From the NCBI GenBank assembly GCA_963846495.1, contig CAWJWP010000029.1, positions 1 through 64,000 of the forward strand: 64,000 nt of DNA. The letters are read 5' to 3'. Made by a program: the position numbers and the translations under genes. Source of the DNA: DASYQD01 sp963846495 (lineage in GTDB: Bacteria > Acidobacteriota > Thermoanaerobaculia > Multivoradales > JAIOJS01). Below are positions 35,382 through 45,029 of this stretch, piece by piece. The notes below the pieces were generated by a model that saw only the letters and a program-made list of their open reading frames with translations, was not told the DNA's origin and made no database searches. Within the stretch, counting starts at the first letter, position 1; each line of letters opens with the position of its first letter.

Positions 35382-36991
35382 TCAGTTCGCTTCCTGCGGA
35401 TCGGGATCGTCGTTGGCGGCGTGGTGGCCGTTCACTTCCACGTGACCGTTGCCGTCGACGTGGCCGTTTCCGTTCACGTGACCGCCGCCGTTGCCGTTCC
35501 CGTTCGCGCCATTGCGCCGGCGCCGCAGCTTGAACGCGCCCTTCGCCGCCACCAGGTCCGACACCGAGCCGCCCGCGTCCGGCGGCAGCGGGTCGCGGTA
35601 GCGGAACAGCTTGCCCTCGAAGTTGCGCATCACGAGGTCGTCGCCGTCGCGGCCGACGAGGTAGTCGGGCTGCAGCGGGATCTTGCCGCCGCCGCCCGGC
35701 GCATCGACGATGAAGTGGGGCACCGCGTAGCCCGTGGTGTGGCCGCGCAGGCCGGCGATGATCTCGAGCCCCTTCTGCACCGAGGTGCGGAAGTGCGACG
35801 AGCCGGAGATCTGGTCGCCCTGGTAGAGGTAGTACGGCTTGACGCGCATCTTGAGCAGGTGGTGCATCAGCCGCTTCATGGTCTCGACGTCGTCGTTGAT
35901 GCCCTTGGCGAGCACCGTCTGCGAGCCCAGCGGGATGCCGGCGTCGGCGAGCCGCGCGCAGGCGCGGTACGCCTCGGGCGTGCACTCGCGTCGGGTGCAT
36001 GAAGTGGATGCTCATCCAGAACGGGATGGTGACGGCGCAGCATGCGCACGAGCTGCGGCGTGATGCGCTGCGGCAGCACCGCCGGCATCTTGGTCCCCAG
36101 CCGCACGAACTCGAGGTGCGGGATCTGCGCGCAGCCGGGTGAGCAGCCAGTCGAGCCGGTGGTCGGCCATCGCCAGCGGGTCGCCGCCGGAGATCAGCAC
36201 GTCGCGGATCTGCGGGTTGGCGGCGATGTACTCGAAGGCGCGCTCGAGCCGCTTCTCGTCGGGGCTGATCTCGCCGTGGCCGACGACGCGCGAGCGCGTG
36301 CAGTAGCGGCAGTAGGTGGAGCAGAAGTCGAGCGCCAGGAGCAGCACGCGGTCGGGGTAGCGGTGCACGAGGCCGGGCACCGCCATGTCGTGGTCCTCGC
36401 CCAGCGGATCGTCGGCCTCGCCCGGCATGCGGGTGAGCTCGGTCGTCACCGGCACGACCGTGCGCCGCAGCGGCTCGTTGGCGTCGGTCTCGGAGCAGAG
36501 CGAGAGGTAGTAGGGCGTGATGCCGATGGGCAGCATCGAGCCGCCGCGCTCGATGGCGGCGCGCTCGTCGTCGGAGAGCTGCAGCATGCGCTCGAGCTGC
36601 GCCAGCTTGGTGATGCGGTTGCGCGACTGCCAGCGCCAGTCGTTCCACTCGGCGAGCGTCGCCTCGGGGAAGAAGCGGCGGCGGAAGGCGTCGGTCTGCG
36701 GGTTGATCGACGGCAGCCGGCGGTGCAGCGGCAGCAACCTGGTCAGCACGGCGGATCCGGATGCCGGCGCGGCGTGCGGCTGCGTCGGAGCGTCGGCATC
36801 GCCACCGGCGGCGGTGCCGGCGCGTGCGCGGACGAGCAATCGGAGTTCGCCGGAACGGCGGAGAGGACGGGGAGGCGGACGGCTGGCGCCGTCCGGGCAG
36901 GCGGGGGCTCGGAGGACAGTGCCTCCGTTGGGCCCTCCTTCGGTCGGCGGTCCACGGCAGGGGCGTGGACGACGTTGGCGCGTGGGTTCAT
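35382..36991 (-). pseudogene. KamA-family radical SAM aminomutase, several frameshifts
   Basis: Lysine 2,3-aminomutase-like enzyme. The cluster motif is C-S-T-Y-C-R-Y-C (C-x3-C-x2-C), with S-G-G-D-P-L, the PLP-lysine region P-Y-Y-L-Y-Q-G-D and H-F-I-V-D-A-P-G-G-G-G-K. Indels near 36135, 36025 and 35995 break the middle of the barrel, and one more near 36840 may separate the N terminus; all parts are otherwise well conserved. The ATG at 36989-36991 has a strong AAGGAGG upstream, giving a Pro-rich N-terminal extension. The C terminus ends in an unusual Asn/Gly/His-rich tail (N-G-N-G-H type repeats). It heads the operon with the two ATP-grasp ligases. Confidence 0.85.
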
Positions 36992-37380
36992 CGGAACGCG
37001 ATCCTCCTTGGGATGACTTGCATCCGTCTACGCGGGTAAATGCCGATGGAAAAAGGGGAGGGGGAGGCGCACGGTGGGGGGGTGGCGGAGCGGCTCGGAG
37101 GTGCGCCTCGGCGGAGGATGGTCGTGGCCCTGCCTAACGATCGTGAACCGACGGGAGGGGGGCCATGAACATCACGAGCGGCAGTATAGGGACGTTCGCC
37201 ATACAGCGCAAGGGGGAGGGGGGCGGTCGTGACCCACCCCCAACTGCTAGGGGGTGGTCGAGCGTGCTCCAGCGGCCCGCCGGCGGCCCCAACTGATAGT
37301 GGAATCCGGCTTCGCTGCCCCTAGATGGAGGGGCGTCGGGGTGCGGCAAGGTTCTGCCGCAGCGCGGTATTCTGACCATC
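36992..37380. other. 389-bp intergenic region between kamA and xth
   Basis: Divergent promoter region. A minus-strand TATACT at 37183-37188 could drive kamA with a leader of about 185 bases. A plus-strand TATTCT lies next to the xth start. G-rich stretches (GGGGAGGGGGAGG near 37055) occur, but no gene is apparent. Confidence 0.4.
37368..37373 (+). promoter_or_regulatory. -10 box of the exonuclease III gene (leaderless)
   Basis: TATTCT, seven bases before the GTG start, with no ribosome site in between. Confidence 0.5.
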
Positions 37381-38145
37381 GTGAGCGCCCTCAAAGTCGC
37401 CACCTGGAACGTCAACGGCCTGCGCGCGCGCGAGGCGCAGCTGCTCGACTGGCTGCAGAGCGAGAAGCCCGACGTCGTCTGCATGCAGGAGATCAAGGCG
37501 AGCCGCGAGCAGCTGTCGGAGACGTTATGCGCGCTGCCCGGCTACTGGTGCATGTGGCACGGCGCCGGCGCGTATTCGGGTGTCGGTCTCGCGTTGTCGC
37601 GCGAGCGCTTCGCGCAGGAGCCGACCTTCGAGCATCCATCCTTGGATCGCGAGAACCGCGTCGTGGCGACGAGCGTCGGAGAGACCGTGCTCGCTTCGGT
37701 CTACGTGCCCAACGGCGGCCGCGACTTCGCGGGCAAGCTCGACTTCCTCTCGCGCATGACGGAGTGGGCCGGCGAGCTGCGCCGCGCGGGCCGGCAACTG
37801 ATCCTTGCAGGCGACCTCAACGTGGCGCGCGAGGAGCGCGACGTGCACCCCAAGGAGCGGAAGCCGCACCAGGTCGGCACGCGGCCCGAGGAGCGCGAGC
37901 TGCTCGAGCGCTTCCTCGGCGAAGGCCTCGTCGACCTCGGCCGCCAGCTCGATCCCGACAACGACGCGCTCTTCACCTGGTGGGCGCCCTGGCGCAACCT
38001 GCGCCAGCGCAACATCGGCTGGCGCATCGACTACGTGGTGGCGAGCGAGCCGCTGGCGGCGCGTGCCACGTCGTCGGTGGTGCGGCGCGAGGTGGGGACG
38101 AGCGACCACGGGCCGGTGGTGGTCACCTTCGACGGCGGGTTGTGA
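37381..38145 (+). CDS. xth: exodeoxyribonuclease III / AP endonuclease
   Basis: 254-residue exonuclease-endonuclease-phosphatase fold enzyme for base-excision repair. Motifs: T-W-N-V-N-G-L-R-A-R, M-Q-E-I-K-A with the metal Glu, A-G-D-L-N-V-A with the catalytic Asp/Asn, R-I-D-Y-V and T-S-D-H-G-P-V with the catalytic Asp-His. Length is normal. The GTG at 37381 is probably leaderless. Confidence 0.95.
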   Translation: MSALKVATWNVNGLRAREAQLLDWLQSEKPDVVCMQEIKASREQLSETLCALPGYWCMWHGAGAYSGVGLALSRERFAQEPTFEHPSLDRENRVVATSVGETVLASVYVPNGGRDFAGKLDFLSRMTEWAGELRRAGRQLILAGDLNVAREERDVHPKERKPHQVGTRPEERELLERFLGEGLVDLGRQLDPDNDALFTWWAPWRNLRQRNIGWRIDYVVASEPLAARATSSVVRREVGTSDHGPVVVTFDGGL

Positions 38146-38212
38146 TCGAATCGGCTCGCTTTCCAATAGCGAGTCGCTTGCGGTCACCTCAACTGCCGGA
38201 AGGGGGCATCCC

Positions 38213-39034
38213 ATGCGCGTGTCTCGTCTGCTGCTGCCGACCTGCCTTGCCTTCGCATTGATCGGAACGACGTTCGATGCGGTTCGTGCGGGCGACGAAG
38301 TCGCCGCGGCCGATCAAGCAACCGCCGCGGCGGCCGATGAGACCGCCGCCGCCGCGCCAACGCCGGCGAGCGGCCAGGAGTACCACCCGCGCGGCGCCGG
38401 GCGTCCCAACGTGCTCGCGGACTTCAGCCCGCGCATCACGACGCCGCGCGTCGATCATTCGGCGTACCTCGATCCCAAGTCGAGCGTGATCGGCGACGTC
38501 ACCGTCGGCAAGCGCGTCTACGTGGCGCCGTTCGCCTCGCTGCGCGGCGACGAGGGGCAGCCGATCTACCTCGGCAACGAGTCGAACGCGCAGGACGGCG
38601 TCGTCGTGCACGCACTCGAGACCTTCTCGCACGGCAGGCCGAGGCCGGAGCACACCTACGAGGTGAACGGCAAGCGCTACGCGGTCTACATCGGCGACCG
38701 CGTGTCGCTGGCGCACCAGGCGCAGGTGCACGGGCCGGCGCGCATCGACAACGACACCTTCGTCGGCATGCAGGTGCTCGTTTTCCGAGCGCACGTCGGC
38801 AAGGGCTGCGTGCTCGAGCCGGGCTCGAAGGTGGTGAGCCGCGAGACGAACCCGATCGCCATCCGTCCCATGCGCTACGTCCCGGCCGGGACCGTCGTCA
38901 CCACGCAAGCGCAGGCCGACGCGCTGCCGATGATCGATGCGAACTATCCGTTCCGCACCCTCAACGAGGGCGTCGTCCACGTCAACACCAACCTCGCCGA
39001 CGGCTACAACGGAGACGCGGCCGGAGAGCATTGA
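38213..39034 (+). CDS. secreted gamma-class carbonic anhydrase (Cam-like)
   Basis: 273 residues with a signal peptide, an Ala-rich spacer, and a left-handed beta-helix like the Cam protein of Methanosarcina. The Cam residues are all seen: Arg/Asp in S-L-R-G-D-E-G, Gln/His in N-A-Q-D-G-V-V-V-H, and the two metal His in S-L-A-H-Q-A-Q-V-H. It would hydrate CO2 in the periplasm. AGGGGG lies ahead of the ATG at 38213. Confidence 0.92.
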   Translation: MRVSRLLLPTCLAFALIGTTFDAVRAGDEVAAADQATAAAADETAAAAPTPASGQEYHPRGAGRPNVLADFSPRITTPRVDHSAYLDPKSSVIGDVTVGKRVYVAPFASLRGDEGQPIYLGNESNAQDGVVVHALETFSHGRPRPEHTYEVNGKRYAVYIGDRVSLAHQAQVHGPARIDNDTFVGMQVLVFRAHVGKGCVLEPGSKVVSRETNPIAIRPMRYVPAGTVVTTQAQADALPMIDANYPFRTLNEGVVHVNTNLADGYNGDAAGEH

Positions 39035-39112
39035 CGACGTCCCTTCTCGACGGCGGCCTGTGATCGACCTGGAACGTCGCATGCAACGCCCGCGGCCCGA
39101 GAGCGCCCGACC

Positions 39113-40513
39113 ATGAGCGATCCCACGCCTAACGTGCCGCCGACGGGCGGTCTGATCACCCGCCGCGACCTCGAGCGGCTCGCCGAGCGTGGCGAGGTCG
39201 ACACCGTCCTCGTCGTCTTCCCCGACCTCTACGGCCGCTTCATGGGCAAGCGGGTGCCGGCGGCGTTCTTTCTCGACAGCGTCGCCGAGCACGGCATGCA
39301 CGCCTGCAACTACCTGCTCACCGTCGACATGGAGATGGAGGTCGTCGCCGGCTACGACTTCGCCAACTGGCGGCAGGGCTACGGCGACTTCCACTGCGTG
39401 CCCGACATGGGGACGCTGCGGCGGTTGTCGTGGCTCGACCGCTCGGTGCAGGTGATCTGCGACCTCGAGCGCGACGGCAAGCCGGTGGCGGCGGCGCCGC
39501 GCTCGATGCTGAAACGGCAGCTCGCGCGCGCGGCGAAGGCCGGCTTCCGCGTCATGGCGGCCTCGGAGCTCGAGTACTACCTCTTCAAGGAGAGCTACGA
39601 CTCGGCGCGCGCCAAGGGCTTCGACAAGCTCGAGACCTTCGGCTGGTACCTCGAGGACTACCACATGCTCCAGGGCACCAAGGCCGAGCCGTACCACGGC
39701 GCGCTGCGGCGTCACCTCGAGGCGAGCGGCATCCCGGTGGAGTCGAGCAAGGGGGAGTGGGGGCCGGGGCAGCACGAGGTCAACGTGCGCTACGCCGAGG
39801 CGCTGGAGATGGCCGACCGCCACGCCCTCTACAAGCAGGCGGCGAAGGAGCTCGCGCTGCAGCAGGGGCTGGCGGTGACCTTCATGGCCAAGTGGCGCGC
39901 CGACCTCGCGGGGTCGAGCATGCACCTGCACCTGTCGCTGTGGGACGAGAACGGCGAGCGGCCGCGCTTCGCCGGCGAGAAGGAATTGGGACCGCTACAC
40001 GTCAGCGACGAGATGCGCTGGTTCCTCGGCGGCTGGATCGCGCACGCGCGGGCGATCGCGCCGTTCTACGCGCCCTATCCGACGTCGTACAAGCGCTACG
40101 TCTTCCAGTCGTGGGCGCCGACCAACCTGGCGTGGAGCATCGACAACCGCACCGCCGGCTTCCGGCTCCTCGGCGAAGGACCGGCGCTACGTATCGAGTG
40201 CCGCATCCCGGGCGCCGACGCCAACCCCTACGTGGCCTTCGCCGCCAGCATCGCAGCCGGCCTCGACGGCATCGTCCATGAGATCGAGCCGCCGCCGCTC
40301 TTCGGCGGCGACGCCTACGTCGCCGCCGACGTGGCGAAGGTGCCGGCGAGCCTGCCCGAGGCGGTGGCGGAGATGGAGAAGAGCGAGATGCTGCGCGACG
40401 CCTTCGGCGAAGACGTCGTCGCCCACTACGCGCACTTCTTCCGCGTCGAGCAGGAGCGCTTCGACCGCGTGGTGACGAGCTGGGAGCGGGAGCGCTACTT
40501 TGAGCGCGCCTGA
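39113..40513 (+). CDS. puuA: glutamine-synthetase-like gamma-glutamylpolyamine ligase
   Basis: 466 residues of the GS family. Motifs: D-L-Y-G-R-F-M-G near 45, A-S-E-L-E-Y-Y-L-F near 155, G-Q-H-E-V-N near 220, S-S-M-H-L-H near 268 and R-I-E-C-R-I-P-G near 370. Context, not sequence alone, makes it PuuA-like: it heads an operon with a gamma-glutamyl hydrolase, an SDR and an aldehyde dehydrogenase, the putrescine-degradation set. Its 3' end overlaps the next gene by 14 bp. Confidence 0.85.
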   Translation: MSDPTPNVPPTGGLITRRDLERLAERGEVDTVLVVFPDLYGRFMGKRVPAAFFLDSVAEHGMHACNYLLTVDMEMEVVAGYDFANWRQGYGDFHCVPDMGTLRRLSWLDRSVQVICDLERDGKPVAAAPRSMLKRQLARAAKAGFRVMAASELEYYLFKESYDSARAKGFDKLETFGWYLEDYHMLQGTKAEPYHGALRRHLEASGIPVESSKGEWGPGQHEVNVRYAEALEMADRHALYKQAAKELALQQGLAVTFMAKWRADLAGSSMHLHLSLWDENGERPRFAGEKELGPLHVSDEMRWFLGGWIAHARAIAPFYAPYPTSYKRYVFQSWAPTNLAWSIDNRTAGFRLLGEGPALRIECRIPGADANPYVAFAASIAAGLDGIVHEIEPPPLFGGDAYVAADVAKVPASLPEAVAEMEKSEMLRDAFGEDVVAHYAHFFRVEQERFDRVVTSWERERYFERA

Positions 40514-41292
40514 GGAGGGCGGCGCAGTCGACGCGACGGCGACGCCGCCCGCGCCGGACCACGCGAAGGGTTCGCCGCTCATCGGCATCACCACCTACCC
40601 GCGCGACGCCGAGGGCCGCTTCCACCTTCCCGCCGACTACGTCGATGCCGTGCGCCGCGCCGGCGGCGTGCCGGTGATGCTGCCGCCGGGCGAAGCGGCC
40701 GTCGACGAGCTGATCGCGCGGCTCGACGGCTTCGTCCTCTCCGGCGGCGGCGACGTCGACCCCCTGCGCTACGGCGGCGACGCGGCCCACCCGACGATCG
40801 ACCGCGTCGACGCCGAGCGCGACGCGTTCGAGCTGGCGCTCGCGCGCGCCGTCGTCGAGCGCGAGGTGCCGGCGCTCACCATCTGCCGCGGCTGCCAGGT
40901 GCTCAACGTGGCGCTCGGCGGCACCCTGCACGAGCACCTGCCCGACGTCGTCGGCGAGGAGTTGCCGCACCGGCCCGCCGGCGACGAGTCGCATCCGCCA
41001 CCGCGTCGACGTCGAAGCCGGCTCGCGGCTTGCAAACCTGATGGGGACGATGCAGGCCGAACCGGTCACCTGGCACCACCAGGCGCCCGACCGCGTGGCG
41101 CCGGCGCTACGCGTCGCCGCGCGCGCTGACGACGGCACGATCGAGGCGCTCGAGCTGCCCGGCCATCCGTGGCTGGTGGCGGTGCAGTGGCACCCGGAGA
41201 TGTCGGCGGCCGAGGACCCGACGCAGCAGCGGATCTTCGACGGGCTCGTCGATGCGGCGCGGCGACGGCGCGCAAGGCGGGCGGCGACATGA
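40500..41292 (+). pseudogene. puuD: gamma-glutamyl-GABA hydrolase (peptidase C26), one frameshift
   Basis: Class I amidotransferase-like hydrolase. S-G-G-G-D-V-D-P near 80, nucleophile region T-I-C-R-G-C-Q-V-L-N near 128, and the catalytic H-x-E in V-Q-W-H-P-E. An indel near 40990 separates P-A-G-D-E-S from I-R-H-R-V-D-V-E-A-G-S; corrected, the protein has about 263 residues. In the Puu pathway it removes glutamate from gamma-glutamyl-GABA. The TTG start at 40500 lies inside the end of puuA, and its stop overlaps the next ATG (ATGA). Confidence 0.85.
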
Positions 41293-42064
41293 AGCTCGCC
41301 GGGAAAGTCGCGCTCATCACCGGCGCCGGCAGCGGCATCGGCCGCGAGTCGGCGCTGCTCTTCGCCAGCGAGGGCGCGGCGGTGGTCGTCGTCGACGTCA
41401 CCGACGCCGCCGGCGAGGAGACGGTGGAGATGGTGCGCGGCGCCGGCGGCAAGGCGCTCTACGTGCACGCCGACGTGTCGAAGAGCGACGACTGCGCGGC
41501 GATGGTGGGCGCGGCGGAGGAGGGGTTCGGCCGCCTCGACGTGCTGTTCAACAACGCCGGCATCATGCACGGCAAAGACGACGACGCCGTCGTCCACCGA
41601 GCGAAGACGTCTGGGACCTCACCATGGCGATCAACGCCAAGGGAGTGTTCCTCGGCTGCAAGCACGGCATCCCGGCGCTGCGCCGCGCCGGCGGCGGTGC
41701 CATCGTCAACACCGCCTCGTTCGTCGCCGTGCTCGGCGCCGCGACGCCGCAAGTCGCCTACACGGCGAGCAAGGGCGCGGTGCTGGCGCTGACGCGCGAG
41801 CTGGCCGTCGTCCACGCGCGCGAGAACATCCGCGTCAACGCCCTCTGCCCCGGGCCGCTGCAGACGAAGCTGTTGATGGACTTCCTCGACACCGAGGAGA
41901 AGAAGCAGCGCCGCCTCGTGCACGTGCCGATGGGCCGCTTCGGCCTAGCCGCCGAGATGGCGAAGGCGGCGCTCTTCCTCGCCAGCGACGACTCCTCGTA
42001 CATGACGGGCGCCACCTTCCTCGTCGACGGCGGCATCACCTCCGCCTACGTGACGCCGGAGTAG
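41289..42064 (+). pseudogene. short-chain dehydrogenase/reductase, one frameshift
   Basis: Classical SDR of about 258 residues: T-G-A-G-S-G-I-G cofactor motif, N-N-A-G-I-M, then Y-T-A-S-K with the catalytic Tyr and Lys, and the C-terminal D-G-G. A missing base near 41600 separates D-D-A-V-V from P-S-E-D-V-W-D-L. The start ATG overlaps the upstream stop by ATGA. In this operon it may interconvert a hydroxy or carbonyl intermediate; the natural substrate is unknown. Confidence 0.87.
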
Positions 42065-42087
42065 CGCGAGGCGAAGCGAGGGCCGCC

Positions 42088-43554
42088 ATGCTCGACGCCG
42101 AGGTCGCCGCGTTCGAAGCGTTGCTGGTCGACGGCGCACGCGTGCCTGCCGCCGACGGGTTGGAGGCGCCGGTCCACGACCCCGCCAACGGCAACGTGCT
42201 GGCGCGCGTCGCGCAGGCCGGCGAGGAGGACGTCGACCGCGCCGTGCGCGCCGCCCACGCGGCCTTCGATCCGCGCGGCGACTGGCGGCGGATGAGCAGC
42301 CGCGAACGCGGGCAGCTCTTGCGCCGCATCGCCGACGGCCTACGCGAGAAGTGCGAGCGCTTCGCCGCCCTCGAGTCGCGCAACGCCGGCAAGCCGATCG
42401 CCGCGGCGCGCGGCGAGATCGGCGCCGCCGCCAACGTCTTCGAGTACTACGCGGGAGCTGTCGACAAGGTCGTGGGACAGACGCTGCCGGTCGCCGCGCG
42501 CGGGCACGCGTTCACCTTCCGCGAGCCGCTCGGCGTCTGCGCTTTGATCACGCCGTGGAACTTCCCGCTCCTCATCACCAGCTGGAAGGTGGCGCCGGCG
42601 CTGGCGATGGCGAACACGGTGGTGCTGAAGCCTGCCGAGCTGACGCCGTTGACGGCGCTCGAGCTCGGCGAGCTGGCGCTCGCCTGCGGGCTGCCGCCCG
42701 GCGTGCTCAACGTGCTGCCGGGGAAGGGCACCGTGGCCGGCCGCGCGCTGGTGCGCCATCCGCTGGTGCGCAAGGTGTCGTTCACCGGCTCGACGGCGGT
42801 GGGTCGCGAGGTGATGCAGGCGGCGGCGGAAGGGATCAAGCGCGTCTCGCTCGAGCTCGGCGGCAAATCGGCGAGCGTCGTCTTCGCCGACGCCGACCTC
42901 GAGGCCTGCGTCGCCTCGTCGCTGTGGGCGGTCTACGACAACGCCGGCCAGGACTGCTGCGCGCGCAGCCGCGTGCTCGTCGAGCGGCCGATCTTCGACG
43001 AGTTCGTTACGCGGTTCGTCGATGCGGCGCGCCGCATCCGCCTCGGCGACCCCGCCGACCCGGCGACGGAGATGGGGCCGCTCATCTCCGCCGACCAGCG
43101 CGAGCGCGTGCGCGGCTACCTCGCGTCCGCCGACGCCGAGGGCGCGCGGCGGCTCTGCGGCGGCGAGGCGCCGGCCGACGAGGCGCTGGCGCGCGGCCAC
43201 TACCTCACGCCCGCCGTCTACGTCGACGTCGAGCCGCGCATGAAGGTGGTGCGCGAGGAGGTCTTTGGCCCGGTGGTGTGTATCCTCCCCTTCGACGGCG
43301 AGGAGGAGGCGGTGCGCATCGCCAACGACAGCGACTACGGCCTCTCCGGCTCGCTGTGGACGCGCGACGTCGCCCGCGCGCTGCGGGTGGCGCGGGCGCT
43401 GGAGACCGGCATGCTGTCGATCAACAGCTCCTCGAGCGTGCACGTCGAGGCGCCCTTCGGCGGCGTCAAGCAGAGCGGCCTCGGCCGCGAGCAGGGGATG
43501 GTGGCGCTCGACGCCTACAGCGAGTGGAAGTCGGTGTTCGTCGCCGCCGACTGA
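42088..43554 (+). CDS. aldehyde dehydrogenase (PuuC / aminoaldehyde type)
   Basis: 488 residues. The NAD region has P-W-N-F-P-L-L, catalytic Glu in S-L-E-L-G-G-K-S-A and nucleophile in G-Q-D-C-C-A-R; the C terminus has the usual F-G-G-V-K-Q-S-G-L-G-R-E. The whole gene is intact. As the last gene of the Puu-like operon it probably oxidises gamma-glutamyl-gamma-aminobutyraldehyde or another aminoaldehyde. GAGGG precedes the ATG at 42088. Confidence 0.92.
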   Translation: MLDAEVAAFEALLVDGARVPAADGLEAPVHDPANGNVLARVAQAGEEDVDRAVRAAHAAFDPRGDWRRMSSRERGQLLRRIADGLREKCERFAALESRNAGKPIAAARGEIGAAANVFEYYAGAVDKVVGQTLPVAARGHAFTFREPLGVCALITPWNFPLLITSWKVAPALAMANTVVLKPAELTPLTALELGELALACGLPPGVLNVLPGKGTVAGRALVRHPLVRKVSFTGSTAVGREVMQAAAEGIKRVSLELGGKSASVVFADADLEACVASSLWAVYDNAGQDCCARSRVLVERPIFDEFVTRFVDAARRIRLGDPADPATEMGPLISADQRERVRGYLASADAEGARRLCGGEAPADEALARGHYLTPAVYVDVEPRMKVVREEVFGPVVCILPFDGEEEAVRIANDSDYGLSGSLWTRDVARALRVARALETGMLSINSSSSVHVEAPFGGVKQSGLGREQGMVALDAYSEWKSVFVAAD

Positions 43555-43574
43555 GCGTTGTGTAAGGTGCGCTT

Positions 43575-44532
43575 ATGCGCGAAGTCGAAGGCCTCCACCA
43601 CGTCACCGCCATCGCCGGCTCGGCGCAGGAGAACGTCGACTTCTACGCCGGCGTGCTCGGCATGCGTCTGGTCAAGCGCAGCGTCAACCAGGACGATCCC
43701 GGCACCTATCACCTGTTCTACGCTGACGCGGCCGGACACCCCGGCACCGACCTGACGTTCTTCCCCTGGGCGCAGCTCGCGCCGTCGCGGCCGGGGCACG
43801 GGCTCGCCACCGAGGTGGCGCTGGCGGTGCCGCCGGAGAGCCTCGGCTGGTGGGAGGAGCGGCTCGCCGCCCGCGACGTGCGGCGCGACTACGTCGAGAC
43901 GCGGTTCGGCGAGCGCGTGCTGCCGATCGTCGATCCGCACGGGCTGCGCGTGGCGCTGGTCGAGAGCGCCACCGCGCTCGAGCGGCCGTTCACGCCGTGG
44001 GAGGGGAGCCCGGTGCCCGTCGAGCGGCAGGTCCGCGGTCTCGCCGGCGCGCGCATCCAGGTGCGGCAGCTGCTGGCGACGACGACAATGCTCGAGCGAG
44101 GCGCTCGGCTACCGCGCCGGCGCCGAGGAAGGCGAGTGGCACCGCTACGAGGTCGCCGGCGGCGGCTCGGGCCGCTGGCTCGACGTGCGCGAGACGCCGA
44201 CGGCGCCGCGCGGCGCCTGGGGCACGGGAAGCATCCACCACCTCGCCTTCCGCGTCGCCGACGACGCGCACCAGCTCGAAGTGCGCGAGCAGGTGGTGGG
44301 CGGGGGCGGCTGGCCCACCGAGGTGATCGACCGCTTCTGGTTCCGCTCCGTCTACTTCAAGGAGCCGGGCGGCGTGCTGCTCGAGCTGGCGACCGACGGG
44401 CCCGGCTTCGCCGTCGACGAAGACCCCGCGCACCTCGGCGAGACGCTGGTGCTGCCGCCGTGGCTCGAGACGCACCGCGCGCAGATCGAAGCGGTGCTGC
44501 CGGCGATCGCGCTGCCGGCGGCTAGCGTTTGA
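43575..44532 (+). pseudogene. VOC-superfamily ring-cleaving dioxygenase (MhqO-like), one frameshift
   Basis: Two-repeat glyoxalase/extradiol-type protein: L-H-H-V-T-A-I-A-G at the start, R-L-V-K-R-S-V-N-Q-D-D-P-G-T-Y-H-L-F-Y, then L-T-F-F-P-W; second repeat S-I-H-H-L-A-F-R-V and the metal Glu in L-L-E-L-A-T-D. The metal His/His/Glu set is present. An indel near 44098 separates the halves before L-G-Y-R-A-G-A-E-E-G. The family cleaves hydroquinones or reacts with quinone-type electrophiles. The ATG at 43575 has AAGG upstream. Confidence 0.85.
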
Positions 44533-44535
44533 GCG

Positions 44536-44814
44536 TCAGGCCTCGGGCGTCGGAACGTCCGCCGGCGGCGCCGCGCTCACCGTGACGGCGCCGGAACGCG
44601 GCGCCTGCGGGTCTTCGAACGCCATCAGCGCCGCGATGTAGTAGCGAGGGACCTCGCCGCTGCCGGTGAGGATGCCGGCAACGCGGCGCTCGAGCTCGTC
44701 GCGCGAGTAGAGGCGATGGTCGCAGTGCACGTCCTCGCCTTCACGGTAGAGGTAGAAGTGCGCCCCCGGCTCGGTGCTGTCGCCGACCTTCCACTGCATG
44801 GTGAGCTTCGCCAT
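44536..44814 (-). CDS. small hypothetical protein
   Basis: 92 residues, soluble: M-A-K-L-T-M-Q-W-K-V, then a short beta segment (H-F-Y-L-Y-R-E-G-E-D-V), helices with Y-S-R-D-E-L-E-R-R-V, and a Pro/Ala-rich tail. The ATG at 44812-44814 has GAGGG upstream. No family recognised. It converges with the VOC gene, three bases away. Confidence 0.65.
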   Translation of the reverse strand: MAKLTMQWKVGDSTEPGAHFYLYREGEDVHCDHRLYSRDELERRVAGILTGSGEVPRYYIAALMAFEDPQAPRSGAVTVSAAPPADVPTPEA

Positions 44815-45029
44815 GGGGTTACCCTCGCGCTGGCGCGGCCGAGCATGGCACATGCCACGGCGGCAGAGAAGTAGCGAAGCGCTGTAGATGCTTGAGGCTG
44901 CGAGGCCGGCGGTTGTTCGACAGGCCACCGGGAGCGTGTGCGATTTGTTACCGAACGCCCCGAAAGCGCCAGACGTGGAGCGAGCGCGGCCTCTCAGACG
45001 GACTGCAGCGAGCCGCCCGCAGTCGCGTC

